DNA of 64,000 bases from Granulicella sibirica (GCF_004115155.1 NZ_RDSM01000001.1:1550001-1614000); one strand, 5' to 3'. Shown: positions 9,516 to 18,544, counted from the stretch's first letter. Numbers and translations are program-made. Notes: generated from the letters alone by a model not told the origin.

Positions 9516-11026
9516 CGAAAGCCCTCGAACGAGCCCGTATGCCCTTGATCAGCAATTCTGCAATCGAAGACGAAGAAACCCCCTTCGACAAGCTCCGCGA
9601 AGAGTGCGGCGTCATGGCCGTCTACAACCACCCTGACGCCGCCCGCCTCACCTACTGGGGCCTCTACTCCCTCCAGCATCGCGGCCAGGAGTCCGCCGGC
9701 ATCGCCGTCTCGAACGGAGCCGAAGAGAACGCCATCACCGACCTCAAGGGCATGGGCCTCGTCTCCGAGATCTTCACCGACCCCGTCCTCCAGCGCCTCC
9801 CCGGCCACATCGCCATCGGCCACACCCGCTACTCCACCACCGGCGACTCCGCCCTGCTCAACGCCCAGCCCATCTCGGTCGAATCGACCAAGGGTCTCAT
9901 CGCCATCGCGCACAACGGCAACCTGACGAACCTCGGCAACTCCCGCGCCCGCCTTGAGAAAGACGGCGCCGTCTTCCAGACCACATCCGACTCCGAGATC
10001 ATCGTCCAGCTCATCGCCCACTCCAAGGGCCACACCCTCATCGACTGCATCGCCGACTCCCTCGCCCAGGTCGACGGGGCCTTCTCGATCGTCATGATGA
10101 CGCGCAACCGCATCTTCGCCGCGCGCGACCCTCACGGCTTCCGCCCGCTCTCGATGGGCCGCATCACAGGCAAGGAAGGCGGCCCGGACACGTTCGTCTT
10201 CGCCAGCGAGACCTGCGCCTTCGACCTCCTGCACGCTAAGTACGAGCGCGACGTGGAACCGGGTGAGCTCGTCATGGTGTCGGAAGACGGCGTCAGCAGC
10301 CACTTCTTCTCGACAGGAACACCGCGCCAATCCTGCGTCTTCGAGCACGTCTACTTCGCCCGTCCCGATTCGCGCATCTACGGCCGGTGGGTCCAGCAGA
10401 GCCGCGAAGAGATGGGCCGTCAGCTCGCCCGTGAATCCGGCGTCCCGGCGGACCTCATCGTTCCCGTGCCCGACTCCGGTGTCACCGCCGCCATCGGCTA
10501 CGCCGCCGAGTCCGGCATCCCGTTCAACTTCGGCCTCATCCGCAACCACTACGTCGGCCGCACCTTCATCGAGCCCACCCAGCGCGTGCGCGATTTCGGC
10601 GTCCGCATGAAGCTCAACCCGAACCGCTCGCTGCTCGAAGGCAAGCGCGTCATCCTCATCGACGACTCCATCATCCGCGGAACCACATCCAGAAAAATCG
10701 TCCGCATGGTGAGAGCAGCCGGAGCTACGGAGGTCCATCTCCGCATCTCCTGTCCGCCAACGGTCGCCCCCTGCTTCTACGGCGTCGACACCCCCTCGAC
10801 CGAGCACCTTATAGCTGCACAGAAGAACCTCGAACAAATACGCGAGTACATCGAAGCCGACTCTCTCGCCTACCTGTCGCTGGTCGGTTTAACTCACTCC
10901 TGCACCAAGGGCGAACCCGCCACCGGCATGGCCCCCGCCTCCTACTGCACGGCGTGTTACACCGGCGTCTATCCGACCCAGGTGATTGATGTAAGCGAGA
11001 TTCTCCCTGCCACAACATTGGCCTGA
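9512..11026 (+). CDS. purF: Amidophosphoribosyltransferase
   Basis: First committed step of purine synthesis: PRPP plus glutamine gives phosphoribosylamine. The N-terminal Ntn-hydrolase glutaminase domain begins at Cys32 ([12 protein letters not shown]), so a 31-residue propeptide must be removed. The C-terminal phosphoribosyltransferase domain has the PRPP loop [17 protein letters not shown]. Cysteines at ASETCAF, APCFYG and the C-terminal YCTACYTG match the positions that hold the 4Fe-4S cluster in Bacillus-type PurF, which suggests the oxygen-sensitive, cluster-bearing form. The start is the ATG in the ATGA overlap with purL (9512-9515), so translation is coupled. Only three bases separate its stop from the next gene. 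Confidence 0.95.
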   Translation: MTKALERARMPLISNSAIEDEETPFDKLREECGVMAVYNHPDAARLTYWGLYSLQHRGQESAGIAVSNGAEENAITDLKGMGLVSEIFTDPVLQRLPGHIAIGHTRYSTTGDSALLNAQPISVESTKGLIAIAHNGNLTNLGNSRARLEKDGAVFQTTSDSEIIVQLIAHSKGHTLIDCIADSLAQVDGAFSIVMMTRNRIFAARDPHGFRPLSMGRITGKEGGPDTFVFASETCAFDLLHAKYERDVEPGELVMVSEDGVSSHFFSTGTPRQSCVFEHVYFARPDSRIYGRWVQQSREEMGRQLARESGVPADLIVPVPDSGVTAAIGYAAESGIPFNFGLIRNHYVGRTFIEPTQRVRDFGVRMKLNPNRSLLEGKRVILIDDSIIRGTTSRKIVRMVRAAGATEVHLRISCPPTVAPCFYGVDTPSTEHLIAAQKNLEQIREYIEADSLAYLSLVGLTHSCTKGEPATGMAPASYCTACYTGVYPTQVIDVSEILPATTLA

Positions 11027-11029
11027 CGA

Positions 11030-11476
11030 ATGCCACGTGCCTCAACCGACGACGCGTTCCACTTGAATCGCTTCCTCGAAGCTCAGTCGGGGTTTTATGC
11101 CCAGGCCCGCGCCGAACTCGCCGCTGGCCAGAAGCATTCCCACTGGATGTGGTTCATCTTCCCGCAGATTCAAGGCCTCGGATCGAGTTCGGTAGCACAA
11201 CGCTACGCCGTCACCGACCTCACCGAGGCGAAAGCCTACCTCGCTCATCCCACCCTCGGTCCACGCCTCCGCGAGTGCACCGGCCTCGTGAACGCCATCG
11301 AGAACCGCACACTCGCTGAGGTCTTCGGCTACCCCGACGACCTCAAGTTCCACTCCTGCATCACCCTCTTCGCCCACGCCGCATCCCTGCCCGAAGACCA
11401 GGTCTTCCAGGAAGCCCTCGCGAACTACTTCCAGAACAAGCCCGACCAGGCGACCATCGCCCGACTCCACCGCTGA
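11030..11476 (+). CDS. DUF1810 family protein
   Basis: Protein of 148 residues recognisable as DUF1810, a widespread bacterial family without a settled function that is sometimes mislabelled calpastatin. The family hallmark HSHWMWFIFPQIQGLG is at residues about 37-52, followed by AVTDLTEAKAYLAHPTLGPRL and a C-terminal DDLKFHSCITLFA segment. There is no signal peptide or membrane segment. It begins 3 bases after the purF stop and is almost certainly in the purL-purF transcript. A link to nucleotide metabolism is possible from position alone, but nothing in the sequence proves it. Confidence 0.85.
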   Translation: MPRASTDDAFHLNRFLEAQSGFYAQARAELAAGQKHSHWMWFIFPQIQGLGSSSVAQRYAVTDLTEAKAYLAHPTLGPRLRECTGLVNAIENRTLAEVFGYPDDLKFHSCITLFAHAASLPEDQVFQEALANYFQNKPDQATIARLHR

Positions 11477-11522
11477 GCCGTATCATGGCATCAAGCGTCC
11501 AGCCCTCAGGAGTATCTCGAAC

Positions 11523-12422
11523 GTGAACCTCCGCCGCATCCTCAGGTCTCTCTCAGCCCTGATCCTCCTTCTCGCCCTCGTCCTGCCCGGCAACGCCCAG
11601 ACGCCGCTCAAGACAATCGCCTTCATGACCGACTTCGACGTCAAGGACGACGCCGTCGGCATCTGCAAGGCGGTCATGCAGGGCATCGCCCCGGGCGTGA
11701 ACATCCTCGACGTCACCCACCAGGTGACCCCCTACAGCATCGCCGAAGCAGCACGCTTCCTCGCCGGCACCGCACCCTATCTTCCCAAGGACGCCGTCTT
11801 CGTCGCAGTCATCGACCCAACAGTTGGGAGCAAGCGTCGAGCCATCATCGCCAAGTCAAAGCTCGGCCAATACTTCGTGCTCCCGGATAACGGTCTCCTC
11901 ACCCTCGTCCAGGATCGCGACGGCATCGAATCCGCCCGGCAGATCCTCAACCCCGCCTGGATGATCGGGGCCAAGACCTCGAGCACCTTCCACGGGCGCG
12001 ACATCTTCTCCCCCGCCGCCGCCCACCTCGCCAAAGGCGACGACTGGACCCAGGCCGGTCCCGCGATCGACGTCTCCACACTCGTCCGCCTCGACCTGAA
12101 GTCCGCCACGGTAAACGCCGCGGGCCTCCTCGGCCAAGTGATCGGGACCGATGGCCCCTTCGGCAACCTCGTGCTCAACATCCCCGCCGAGACCTTCGCC
12201 GAACTCGGCTACCGCATCGGCGACGTCATCCCCATCTCGCTCGCCGGGAAACCTTACGCCATCCCATTCGTCAAGACCTTCAGCGACGTACCCGTCGGCA
12301 AGCCACTTGTCTATATCGACTCCCGTGGCCGCCTGTCGCTCGGCATCAACCAACGCAACTTCTCCACCACCTACCAGGTCGACGCCCCCGCTGAAATCGC
12401 CATTCCCCGCAAGCCCCAGTAA
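11523..12422 (+). CDS. Exported SAM hydrolase/adenosyltransferase-like protein (DUF62 family)
   Basis: Member of the S-adenosylmethionine hydroxide adenosyltransferase/halogenase superfamily. Family features in order are FMTDFD after the signal (usual TDFG), LDVTHQVTPYSIAEAARFL, VAVIDPTVGSKRR, LPDNGLLTLV and TFHGRDIFSPAAAHLA, with a C-terminal beta-barrel half. The start is GTG with AGGAG about ten bases upstream. Residues 1-25 are a Sec-type signal peptide ending in GNAQ, unusual because SAM is cytoplasmic. Either a periplasmic role with another nucleoside or a lipid-associated variant is possible. It follows the DUF1810 gene by 46 bases and is probably co-transcribed. The family call is firm; the reaction is not. 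Confidence 0.85.
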   Translation: MNLRRILRSLSALILLLALVLPGNAQTPLKTIAFMTDFDVKDDAVGICKAVMQGIAPGVNILDVTHQVTPYSIAEAARFLAGTAPYLPKDAVFVAVIDPTVGSKRRAIIAKSKLGQYFVLPDNGLLTLVQDRDGIESARQILNPAWMIGAKTSSTFHGRDIFSPAAAHLAKGDDWTQAGPAIDVSTLVRLDLKSATVNAAGLLGQVIGTDGPFGNLVLNIPAETFAELGYRIGDVIPISLAGKPYAIPFVKTFSDVPVGKPLVYIDSRGRLSLGINQRNFSTTYQVDAPAEIAIPRKPQ

Positions 12423-12459
12423 CCGCATCTCAACGCAAGAGTCCGACATAGGAGAATTC

Positions 12460-13509
12460 ATGTTGCAGTCCAAAGGCTACGCCGCCGAGACGAAGTCCGC
12501 CCCACTCACCCCCTTCAACTTCGAACGCCGCGACCTCGGGCCCGCCGACGTCGTCGTCGAGATCCTCTACAGCGGCATCTGCCACTCCGACATCCACCAG
12601 GTTCGCGACGAGTGGGGCGGCTCTATGTACCCGATGGTCCCCGGCCACGAGATCGTCGGCCGCGTCACAGCCGTAGGATCTGATGTGAAGCGTTTCAAGG
12701 AAGGCGACCTCGCCGGAGTAGGTGTCATGGTCGATTCCTGTCGCGTCTGCGGCAACTGCATCGCCCACGAAGAGGCGTACTGCGAAAAGGGTTTTGTCGG
12801 CACCTACAACGCCAAGGACTACAAAGGCGAGATCACCTACGGCGGCTACTCCAACAACATCGTCGTCGACCAGCGCTACGTCCACAGCATTTCGACCAAG
12901 CTCGAGCCGAAGCTCGCCGCAGTCGCCCCGCTGCTCTGCGCTGGCATCACGACCTACAGCCCGCTCCGCCACTGGAAGGTTGGGCCAGGAAAGAAGGTCG
13001 CGATCATTGGCCTCGGCGGCCTCGGCCACATGGGCCTCAAGTTCGCCCACTCCTTCGGTGCGCAGGTCACGCTCTTCACCACCTCGGCCGGCAAGGAAGC
13101 TGACGGCAAGCGCCTCGGAGCCGACGAAGTCGTCATCTCGAAGGATCCCGACGCTATGGCGAAGCAGAAGAGCAAATTTGACTTCGTTCTCGACTGCGTC
13201 TCCGCCCCACACGACCTCAACGAGATGCTCGGCCTGCTCCGCCTCGACGGAACCCTCTGCCTTGTCGGCCTTCCGGAAGTTCCGCTCCCGGTTAGCGCCT
13301 TCTCGACCGTCGTGAACCGCCGCAGCCTCGCCGGCTCGATGATTGGCGGCATGCCCCAAACTCAGGAGATGCTCGACTACTGCGCCGAGCACGACGTCGT
13401 CTCGGACATAGAACTCATCGGCGTCGACAAGCTCGACGAGGCCTACAACCGCGTCGTTAAAGCTGACGTGAAGTACCGCTTTGTCATCGATATGTCGACC
13501 ATGAAATAG
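12460..13509 (+). CDS. Zinc-dependent NAD(P) alcohol dehydrogenase, YahK/cinnamyl-alcohol dehydrogenase type
   Basis: Medium-chain dehydrogenase of 349 residues, most like the broad-range aldehyde reductases (YahK/AdhC group). The catalytic zinc ligands appear in GICHSDIHQVRDEWG and PGHEIVGRV. The structural zinc lobe has the Cys series CRVCGNC and AYCEKGF. The nucleotide-binding fold has GLGGLGHMGLKFA. The start is ATG with GGAG six bases upstream. It follows the SAM-hydrolase-like gene by 37 bases and is closed by a strong terminator. Physiological substrates cannot be told; aldehyde detoxification is the usual role for this group. Confidence 0.92.
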   Translation: MLQSKGYAAETKSAPLTPFNFERRDLGPADVVVEILYSGICHSDIHQVRDEWGGSMYPMVPGHEIVGRVTAVGSDVKRFKEGDLAGVGVMVDSCRVCGNCIAHEEAYCEKGFVGTYNAKDYKGEITYGGYSNNIVVDQRYVHSISTKLEPKLAAVAPLLCAGITTYSPLRHWKVGPGKKVAIIGLGGLGHMGLKFAHSFGAQVTLFTTSAGKEADGKRLGADEVVISKDPDAMAKQKSKFDFVLDCVSAPHDLNEMLGLLRLDGTLCLVGLPEVPLPVSAFSTVVNRRSLAGSMIGGMPQTQEMLDYCAEHDVVSDIELIGVDKLDEAYNRVVKADVKYRFVIDMSTMK

Positions 13510-13518
13510 CTCCGCACG

Positions 13519-13558
13519 GAAGAGGTTCTCTTCTCGGGGACCTCTTCAGCTTTTTTTT
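13519..13558 (+). terminator. Rho-independent terminator after the alcohol dehydrogenase
   Basis: Stem GAAGAGGT (13519-13526) pairs with ACCTCTTC (13540-13547), and the spacer AGC is followed by eight T residues. This is the clearest intrinsic terminator in the window, so the following small peptide gene needs its own promoter. Confidence 0.9.
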
Positions 13559-13633
13559 CTTATCGGCAATCGATTTTCGTTGTGCTCCTGTCCGCGCGGG
13601 TGAAGAATGAAGCCGGATTTCAAGGAGGCGCAA

Positions 13634-13861
13634 ATGAGCGATCAGGAAAAGACCGGAAACTCGGAGCTTGCTCCGGACGGATCGGTTTCAGACGCGGAGC
13701 TAGACCATGTTACGGGTGGCATTTCGGCCTTTCGCCCTTCCACAGCGGTCGAGACTGTAGCCCCCACGTCCTCAAGTGTTCTGCTCTTCGACGAGGCGGA
13801 TAGCCTCTTCGGAAAGCGAACCACGGTTACTGACAGCCACGACAGGTACGCCAATCCATAG
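13634..13861 (+). CDS. Small peptide: double-glycine leader joined to an AAA+ Walker-B-like segment
   Basis: Predicted 75-residue peptide starting at an ATG with AAGGAGG spaced six bases upstream, one of the best ribosome-binding sites in the window. Residues 1-29 look like a bacteriocin-type leader: acidic and polar, ending in SDAELDHVTGG, the double-glycine motif cut by peptidase-containing ABC transporters. After a Ser/Thr/Val-rich linker the C-terminal part reads VLLFDEADSLFGKR then TTVTDSHDRYAN. That is very close to the Walker B and following loop of AAA+ ATPases found beside contractile injection systems, but there is no Walker A or remaining ATPase domain. It is flanked by a terminator upstream and convergent purD downstream. 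An upstream in-frame start at 13607 lacks a ribosome-binding site. It may be a real secreted peptide or a chimeric relic. Confidence 0.6.
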   Translation: MSDQEKTGNSELAPDGSVSDAELDHVTGGISAFRPSTAVETVAPTSSSVLLFDEADSLFGKRTTVTDSHDRYANP

Positions 13862-13938
13862 GCTGGATAGCGCACCAATTCCGCTGGCCCGGAGTCACGG
13901 CGGCGAAGTCGTACGCCCGTACAGCGGGGATAAAGTCC

Positions 13939-15213
13939 CTACTGCTCCGAAGCCCGCCACCCGATGTCCCGCCGGTACGTCATCCCTTCAAACGATACCT
14001 CGCCCAGCGACGAGTATGCCTTACCCAGCGCCTCCTTCAGCTTCGGAGCGTACGCGGTCATCCCAAGTACCCGCCCCCCCGCCGTCACCAGCTTCCCATC
14101 CCTGAGCGCCGTCCCCGAATGGAATAGCTCGACACTCTTCTCCCAATCGCAGAACCCCGTCGCCCCGGTAATCGCCTGCCCCTTCGGATAAGCCCCCGGA
14201 TATCCAAGACTCGCCGCGATCACGCACACGCTCGCGCCACCCCGCATCTTCACCTTGATAGCCTGCCCCGCACCTAGCACGGACCACTCCAGCAGATCCA
14301 GCAGATCCGTCTCCAGCCGCATCATCAAAGCCTGCGTCTCCGGATCACCGAACCGCGTATTGAACTCGAGCACCTTCGGCCCGGCGGCCGTCATCATGAT
14401 GCCGCAGAACAGTACCCCCTTGAACGGCGTTCCCTCCCGCATCATCCCGTCAACAGTCTTCTGCGCCACGTTCTCGAGCAGCCACTTACTCATTTCTTTA
14501 GAGACTAGCGAGTCGGTCGAATAAGCCCCCATACCTCCGGTATTCGGGCCCGTATCCCCTTCACCGATGCGTTTGTGATCCTGCGCCATCCCGAGGGTCA
14601 CAGCCTTCCGCCCATCGCACAGTGCAAAGAATGAAACCTCGGGCCCGGCCAGAAACTCCTCCACCACAACCGACCCAGCCGAGACACCCGCCACCTTCCC
14701 AAGGAGCATAGCCTCCGCAGCCTCTTGAGCCTCTTCAACAGTCGAGCAGATCACCACGCCTTTCCCCGCCGCCAGCCCGTCCGCCTTCACCACCACCGGC
14801 GCGCCTATCTTCCCCAGCGCCGCCCTCACCTCCGCTGAAGTCTCGCACACCGCATACCCAGCCGTCGGAATCCCGTTCTTCTCCATGAACCCCTTCGCGA
14901 ACGCTTTGCTCGTCTCGAGCATCGCCGCCGCTTTCCGAGGCCCGAACACCCGTAAACCGCGGCTCTCCAGCGCATCCACGACGCCCACTGACAGCGGCAC
15001 CTCCGGCCCAACCACCGTCAACCCAGGCCGCTCCGACTCCACCAGCGCGACCATCGCATCGACGTTCGCCACATCGACAGGGACGCACCGCGCCACAAAT
15101 CCGATCCCACCATTCCCCGGTGCGCAAACCACCTCCGTCACCCGAGCCGACCGCCGCAGCGCCCAACATAGCGCATGCTCGCGGCCACCACCACCAATCA
15201 CCAGAACCTTCAT
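13939..15213 (-). CDS. purD: Phosphoribosylamine-glycine ligase (GAR synthetase)
   Basis: Second step of purine synthesis, joining glycine to phosphoribosylamine with ATP. The protein has 424 residues, the usual length. It begins MKVLVIGGGGREHALCWAL, the family's N-terminal signature, with the ATP-grasp domain following (VVKADGLAAGKGVVICST for ATP; LEFNTRFGDPETQ for metal and substrate). It lies on the strand opposite to purL-purF and is separated from them by four genes, so the purine genes here are not one operon. Its 3' end converges on the small peptide gene with 77 bases between. Confidence 0.95.
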   Translation of the reverse strand: MKVLVIGGGGREHALCWALRRSARVTEVVCAPGNGGIGFVARCVPVDVANVDAMVALVESERPGLTVVGPEVPLSVGVVDALESRGLRVFGPRKAAAMLETSKAFAKGFMEKNGIPTAGYAVCETSAEVRAALGKIGAPVVVKADGLAAGKGVVICSTVEEAQEAAEAMLLGKVAGVSAGSVVVEEFLAGPEVSFFALCDGRKAVTLGMAQDHKRIGEGDTGPNTGGMGAYSTDSLVSKEMSKWLLENVAQKTVDGMMREGTPFKGVLFCGIMMTAAGPKVLEFNTRFGDPETQALMMRLETDLLDLLEWSVLGAGQAIKVKMRGGASVCVIAASLGYPGAYPKGQAITGATGFCDWEKSVELFHSGTALRDGKLVTAGGRVLGMTAYAPKLKEALGKAYSSLGEVSFEGMTYRRDIGWRASEQ

Positions 15214-15316
15214 AAAAAAAGCCTAGCACCCGCAGAGACCAGCGACGAGGAAGGGGTGCCGCATCTCTTCACCGACAGCCTCTTCGTCAGCTAAGGTGGG
15301 TAACCTCAGCTTCAAC

Positions 15317-15937
15317 CTAAGGATTCTTTGAAGCCGCCTTCTCCGCCTCTGCCACCATCTTCCGAAACTCGTCCACCGCTGGCACTCCATGCGGCCGCAG
15401 CCCATCCCTCCCCGTATACCGCCATGCGGCGGGATGTTCCAGCGGACCCTCCACCTTCCCCTCGTAGACCACGAACGAGTCATCCGTAGCCCCAACCTCG
15501 GTCTGCGGATGCACGCCCGTCGGCGATGCGCTCGGCTGCCCCGAATCGGACGCGTCCAGTGGCCTACCACGCTGCCCACCCACCGCCAGCCCGCCACTGG
15601 TCGGGTCGATCATCCCGGGCCGGTTGTTCTGCCTGGGATCGGCAATCGTCTGGTCGACCAGCTTCCCTGTTCCCCTCCGCACCACGATGATCAGGTCCGC
15701 ATCCTGCGTGCTGATTACAGGCTCGAAACGTCCCCACTTCAGCAGCGCCGTCTCCACATCTTTCTGCGCCACCTGGTTTGCCCGAGGATCGTCGTACGCA
15801 ATTCCTGCATCTGGATCAATCAGGACAGCCACCGTATGCGCCTTCAGCACGTATGCCGGCAGAACAATCTTTTTGCTCTTGGCCAATCCCGGCAGTGCCA
15901 GCAGGCCCAACGCAACCATCGCCAAACGTTTTCGCAT
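15317..15937 (-). CDS. Exported protein of unknown function
   Basis: I do not recognise a named family. The ATG chosen has GGGAGG five bases upstream and gives 206 residues; an in-frame start seven codons earlier lacks such a site. The first 20 residues (MRKRLAMVALGLLALPGLA) are a signal peptide. A conserved-looking block follows with AYDDPRANQVAQKDVETAL and KWGRFEPVISTQDADLIIVV, resembling the DUF4136-type pattern in which a metal or lipid-associated exported protein has an aspartate-rich strand and a DADLIIVV core. Then comes a low-complexity Gly/Ser/Pro linker and a C-terminal helix. It is probably periplasmic or outer-membrane associated. Confidence 0.7.
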   Translation of the reverse strand: MRKRLAMVALGLLALPGLAKSKKIVLPAYVLKAHTVAVLIDPDAGIAYDDPRANQVAQKDVETALLKWGRFEPVISTQDADLIIVVRRGTGKLVDQTIADPRQNNRPGMIDPTSGGLAVGGQRGRPLDASDSGQPSASPTGVHPQTEVGATDDSFVVYEGKVEGPLEHPAAWRYTGRDGLRPHGVPAVDEFRKMVAEAEKAASKNP

Positions 15938-16039
15938 CCGCGCCTCCCGATCGATCACGCAAATCCTACTCCGATTTCAACGGAAGAGAGCCCACCGAGT
16001 CACCGGTGAGCCCCAGACGCGTGTTGCTCCCTCAAAAAG

Positions 16040-16963
16040 CTACTGGTTCGGCTGAACCACAAGATCGTCTGCCAGTTTGAATCGCATTAGCGACTCCGCC
16101 GGAATATCAATATCGCGGTTTCCGGTCATTCCCGCAAGTGCCGTACCCGCGCCGCCGCCAGCCAGTCCGCCGACCACGAGGCCAACACCGCCCGTTGCCA
16201 CGCCGCCGATCAGCATCCCGAGCCCCGATCCGCCACCGATAAACGCAGCAGACCGCTTGCCCTTGCCCTTCTTCGTCCGGACCACGTCGTGTGTATCCAG
16301 CGCGTACTCCTGCCCGCCCATCGTCATTGAGGTCAGCCGCAGTTCAAGGATCGAGGCACCCTTGAAGTGTCCCCGCCGATGAGAGGCATCCACCACACCG
16401 CTCACATGAGTTCCGCGCGGGATCAGGACCTGTCCAGTGTCAGTTCCTGACACTGCCTCGTCGACTTCGCCCGTGAACCGCTCGCCCACATGGCTGGTCT
16501 TCACGTTGATGTGCTGGTTGATTCGGATGACGAGCGAAGTTCCCGCAGGGATATGAACATTCACCGGCGAGACGACCGGCTGGCTGGCTGGTGCTGGGGC
16601 AGTCCCGTTCGGTGCGGCCACCGCATCTGCCGATGCCATAGCAGGAGCAGCCTGCCCGACCGGTTGCACCGTCGGAGGAGGAACTGCGGCCGCGACCGTG
16701 CCACTCTTCGTCGAAGTCGTTGTGGTGGTCACCTGCTGGGTCGCCTGGCCCGGAACCGGGGGCTGCACCACCGAGGTCGTCGTGTTGCCGTCCTTATCGG
16801 TCGTCACCACCTGCTGAGCCTGGCCAGTCGCTGCTGCCTGCTGCTTGGCCTGATCGATCGCCTGGTCCTGTTTCGACTTGCATCCGGCAAGAAGCACAAG
16901 GGCAAAGGTAGTAGCCGTCATGGACCGGAACATCACTGTTTTTGCAATCGCTGGGAAAGTCAT
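16040..16963 (-). CDS. Lipoprotein with glycine-zipper C-terminus, unknown function
   Basis: Predicted lipoprotein: the hydrophobic N-terminus ends in the lipobox LLAGC (Cys28). A Gln/Ala-rich and Thr/Val-rich low-complexity linker spans about residues 30-140. Next is a compact domain (VNVHIPAGTSLVIRINQHI and VGERFTGEVDE) resembling the beta-barrel domain of TrbI/VirB10-like and related envelope proteins. A run of Gly-rich helix follows (GGGSGLGMLIGGVATGG), a glycine zipper often found in outer-membrane-associated proteins. The C-terminus ends in PAESLMRFKL. Function is unknown. Alternative starts at 16933 and 16921 would shorten the signal region. Confidence 0.7.
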   Translation of the reverse strand: MTFPAIAKTVMFRSMTATTFALVLLAGCKSKQDQAIDQAKQQAAATGQAQQVVTTDKDGNTTTSVVQPPVPGQATQQVTTTTTSTKSGTVAAAVPPPTVQPVGQAAPAMASADAVAAPNGTAPAPASQPVVSPVNVHIPAGTSLVIRINQHINVKTSHVGERFTGEVDEAVSGTDTGQVLIPRGTHVSGVVDASHRRGHFKGASILELRLTSMTMGGQEYALDTHDVVRTKKGKGKRSAAFIGGGSGLGMLIGGVATGGVGLVVGGLAGGGAGTALAGMTGNRDIDIPAESLMRFKLADDLVVQPNQ

Positions 16964-17025
16964 CGTGCGTCATTCCTCTTGTTCTTTGTCTTGGATTTTG
17001 CTGAGGAGCCTTCGGAGGGAGTCGG

Positions 17026-17064
17026 CACCCGGCCGTCCATCCGGAATGGACAGACGGCCGGTAG
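17026..17064. repeat. Inverted repeat in the divergent region before kbl
   Basis: CGGCCGTC with inner TCCAT pairs with ATGGA and GACGGCCG around a short CCGGA centre, giving a strong GC-rich hairpin between the leftward lipoprotein gene and the rightward kbl gene. There is no T-run on either side, so it is not an obvious terminator. It could be an operator or an mRNA leader hairpin. Confidence 0.4.
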
Positions 17065-17241
17065 TCGATACGTCACACCTACACTTCGGGGCCCTACGGA
17101 GACCGCTAACCGATCATCCGTACAGGCTGTGAGATGCAGGACAAGCGCGCCCAGCCGTCCAGCTTGTCGATGTGCCCTGAAAATTCAGGATTCCGCACGA
17201 CCGGCGTCCTGCGATATGGCGCGGGCGTTAAGATAGGTATT

Positions 17242-18453
17242 ATGCCTTTCGCCGCAACGCGTCCGCAGCTCGCTCACCTCACCGCCGTCATGGACGACCT
17301 CAAGGCGCGCGGCACCTACTTCAAACTCCGCGTTCTCGACGACGAGCAGGGCCCCGTCTGCCACTACGACGGCCGCGAGGTCATCAACCTCGCCTCCAAC
17401 AACTACCTCGGCCTCTGCAACCACCCGAAACTCCGCGAAGCCGCCATCGCCGCGACCCGGAAGTACGGCGTAGGCTCCGGGGCCGTCCGCACCATCGCCG
17501 GAACCATGCGCATCCACATGGAGCTCGAAGAGAAGATCGCCGCCTTCAAAGGCGTCGAGGCCTGCGTCGTCTTCCAGTCCGGCTTCTCCGCCAACGCCGG
17601 TACCGTCTCGAGCATCCTCGGCAAGGAGGACTTCATCCTCTCCGATGAGCTCAACCACGCCAGCATCATCGACGGGGCCCGCCTCTCCAAGGCAAAGATC
17701 AAGGTCTTCCGCCACAAGGACGTTGCCCACGCCGAAGAGCTCCTGAAAGAGGTCCAGAACGAGCCCGGACGCAAGCTCGTCATCACAGACGGCGTCTTCT
17801 CCATGGACGGCGACATCGGCCCCGTCGGCGAGCTCGCCGACCTCTGCGAGCGCTACGGCGCCATCATGATGGTCGACGACGCCCACGCCTCCGGAGTCCT
17901 CGGACGCAACGGACGCGGATCCGTCGACCACTTCCACGCGACCTCCAAGGTGGACGTCCAGGTCGGAACCCTCTCGAAGGCTATCGGCGCGCTAGGCGGA
18001 TACGTCTGCGGCTCCCGCGACCTCATCGACTTCCTCTACCACCGCGCCCGCCCATTCCTCTTCTCGACCAGCCATCCCCCATCCGTCGCCGCCACCTGCA
18101 TCGCCGCATTCGACCTGCTCGAGTCCGAGCCTGAACGCATCGCCCGCCTTTGGGACAACACCTGGTACTTCAAGAAGCAGCTCACCGATGCCGGCTTCGA
18201 TGTAGGCGGCAAGACAACGCCTGCCTCCGAGACCCCCATCACCCCCATCATCCTCGGAGACGGCCGCCGCACCATGGACTTTAGCCGCGCCCTCTTCGAT
18301 CAGGGCGTGATGGCCACCGGCATCGCCTTCCCCACCGTCTCCGAAGGCAAGGCCCGCATCCGCACCATCATGACAAGCGAGCACACCCGGCCCCAAATCG
18401 ACCGCGCCCTCGATATCATCGTCTCCACGGCAAAGACAAGCGGCATCCTCTGA
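17242..18453 (+). CDS. kbl: Glycine C-acetyltransferase (2-amino-3-ketobutyrate CoA ligase)
   Basis: PLP enzyme of the alpha-oxoamine synthase family that splits 2-amino-3-oxobutyrate with CoA into glycine and acetyl-CoA during threonine breakdown. The ATG at 17242 gives 403 residues, close to E. coli Kbl (398); an upstream in-frame start at 17134 adds 36 residues not seen in the family. Visible motifs are NLASNNYLGLCNHP, the aspartate strand MMVDDAHASGVLG, and the PLP lysine in VGTLSKAIGALGGYVCG. Threonine dehydrogenase, the usual partner, is not adjacent. Related enzymes (KAS, serine palmitoyltransferase, BioF) are less likely given the N-terminal region but cannot be fully excluded. Confidence 0.88.
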   Translation: MPFAATRPQLAHLTAVMDDLKARGTYFKLRVLDDEQGPVCHYDGREVINLASNNYLGLCNHPKLREAAIAATRKYGVGSGAVRTIAGTMRIHMELEEKIAAFKGVEACVVFQSGFSANAGTVSSILGKEDFILSDELNHASIIDGARLSKAKIKVFRHKDVAHAEELLKEVQNEPGRKLVITDGVFSMDGDIGPVGELADLCERYGAIMMVDDAHASGVLGRNGRGSVDHFHATSKVDVQVGTLSKAIGALGGYVCGSRDLIDFLYHRARPFLFSTSHPPSVAATCIAAFDLLESEPERIARLWDNTWYFKKQLTDAGFDVGGKTTPASETPITPIILGDGRRTMDFSRALFDQGVMATGIAFPTVSEGKARIRTIMTSEHTRPQIDRALDIIVSTAKTSGIL

Positions 18454-18544
18454 TCGCCCCTTATCTTCCCCCAAATTCCGACAAAACCACCTCAAATGAC
18501 CCACCAACGCATCAATTTCCCCAAAATTGCGTCTTATCCTATTG

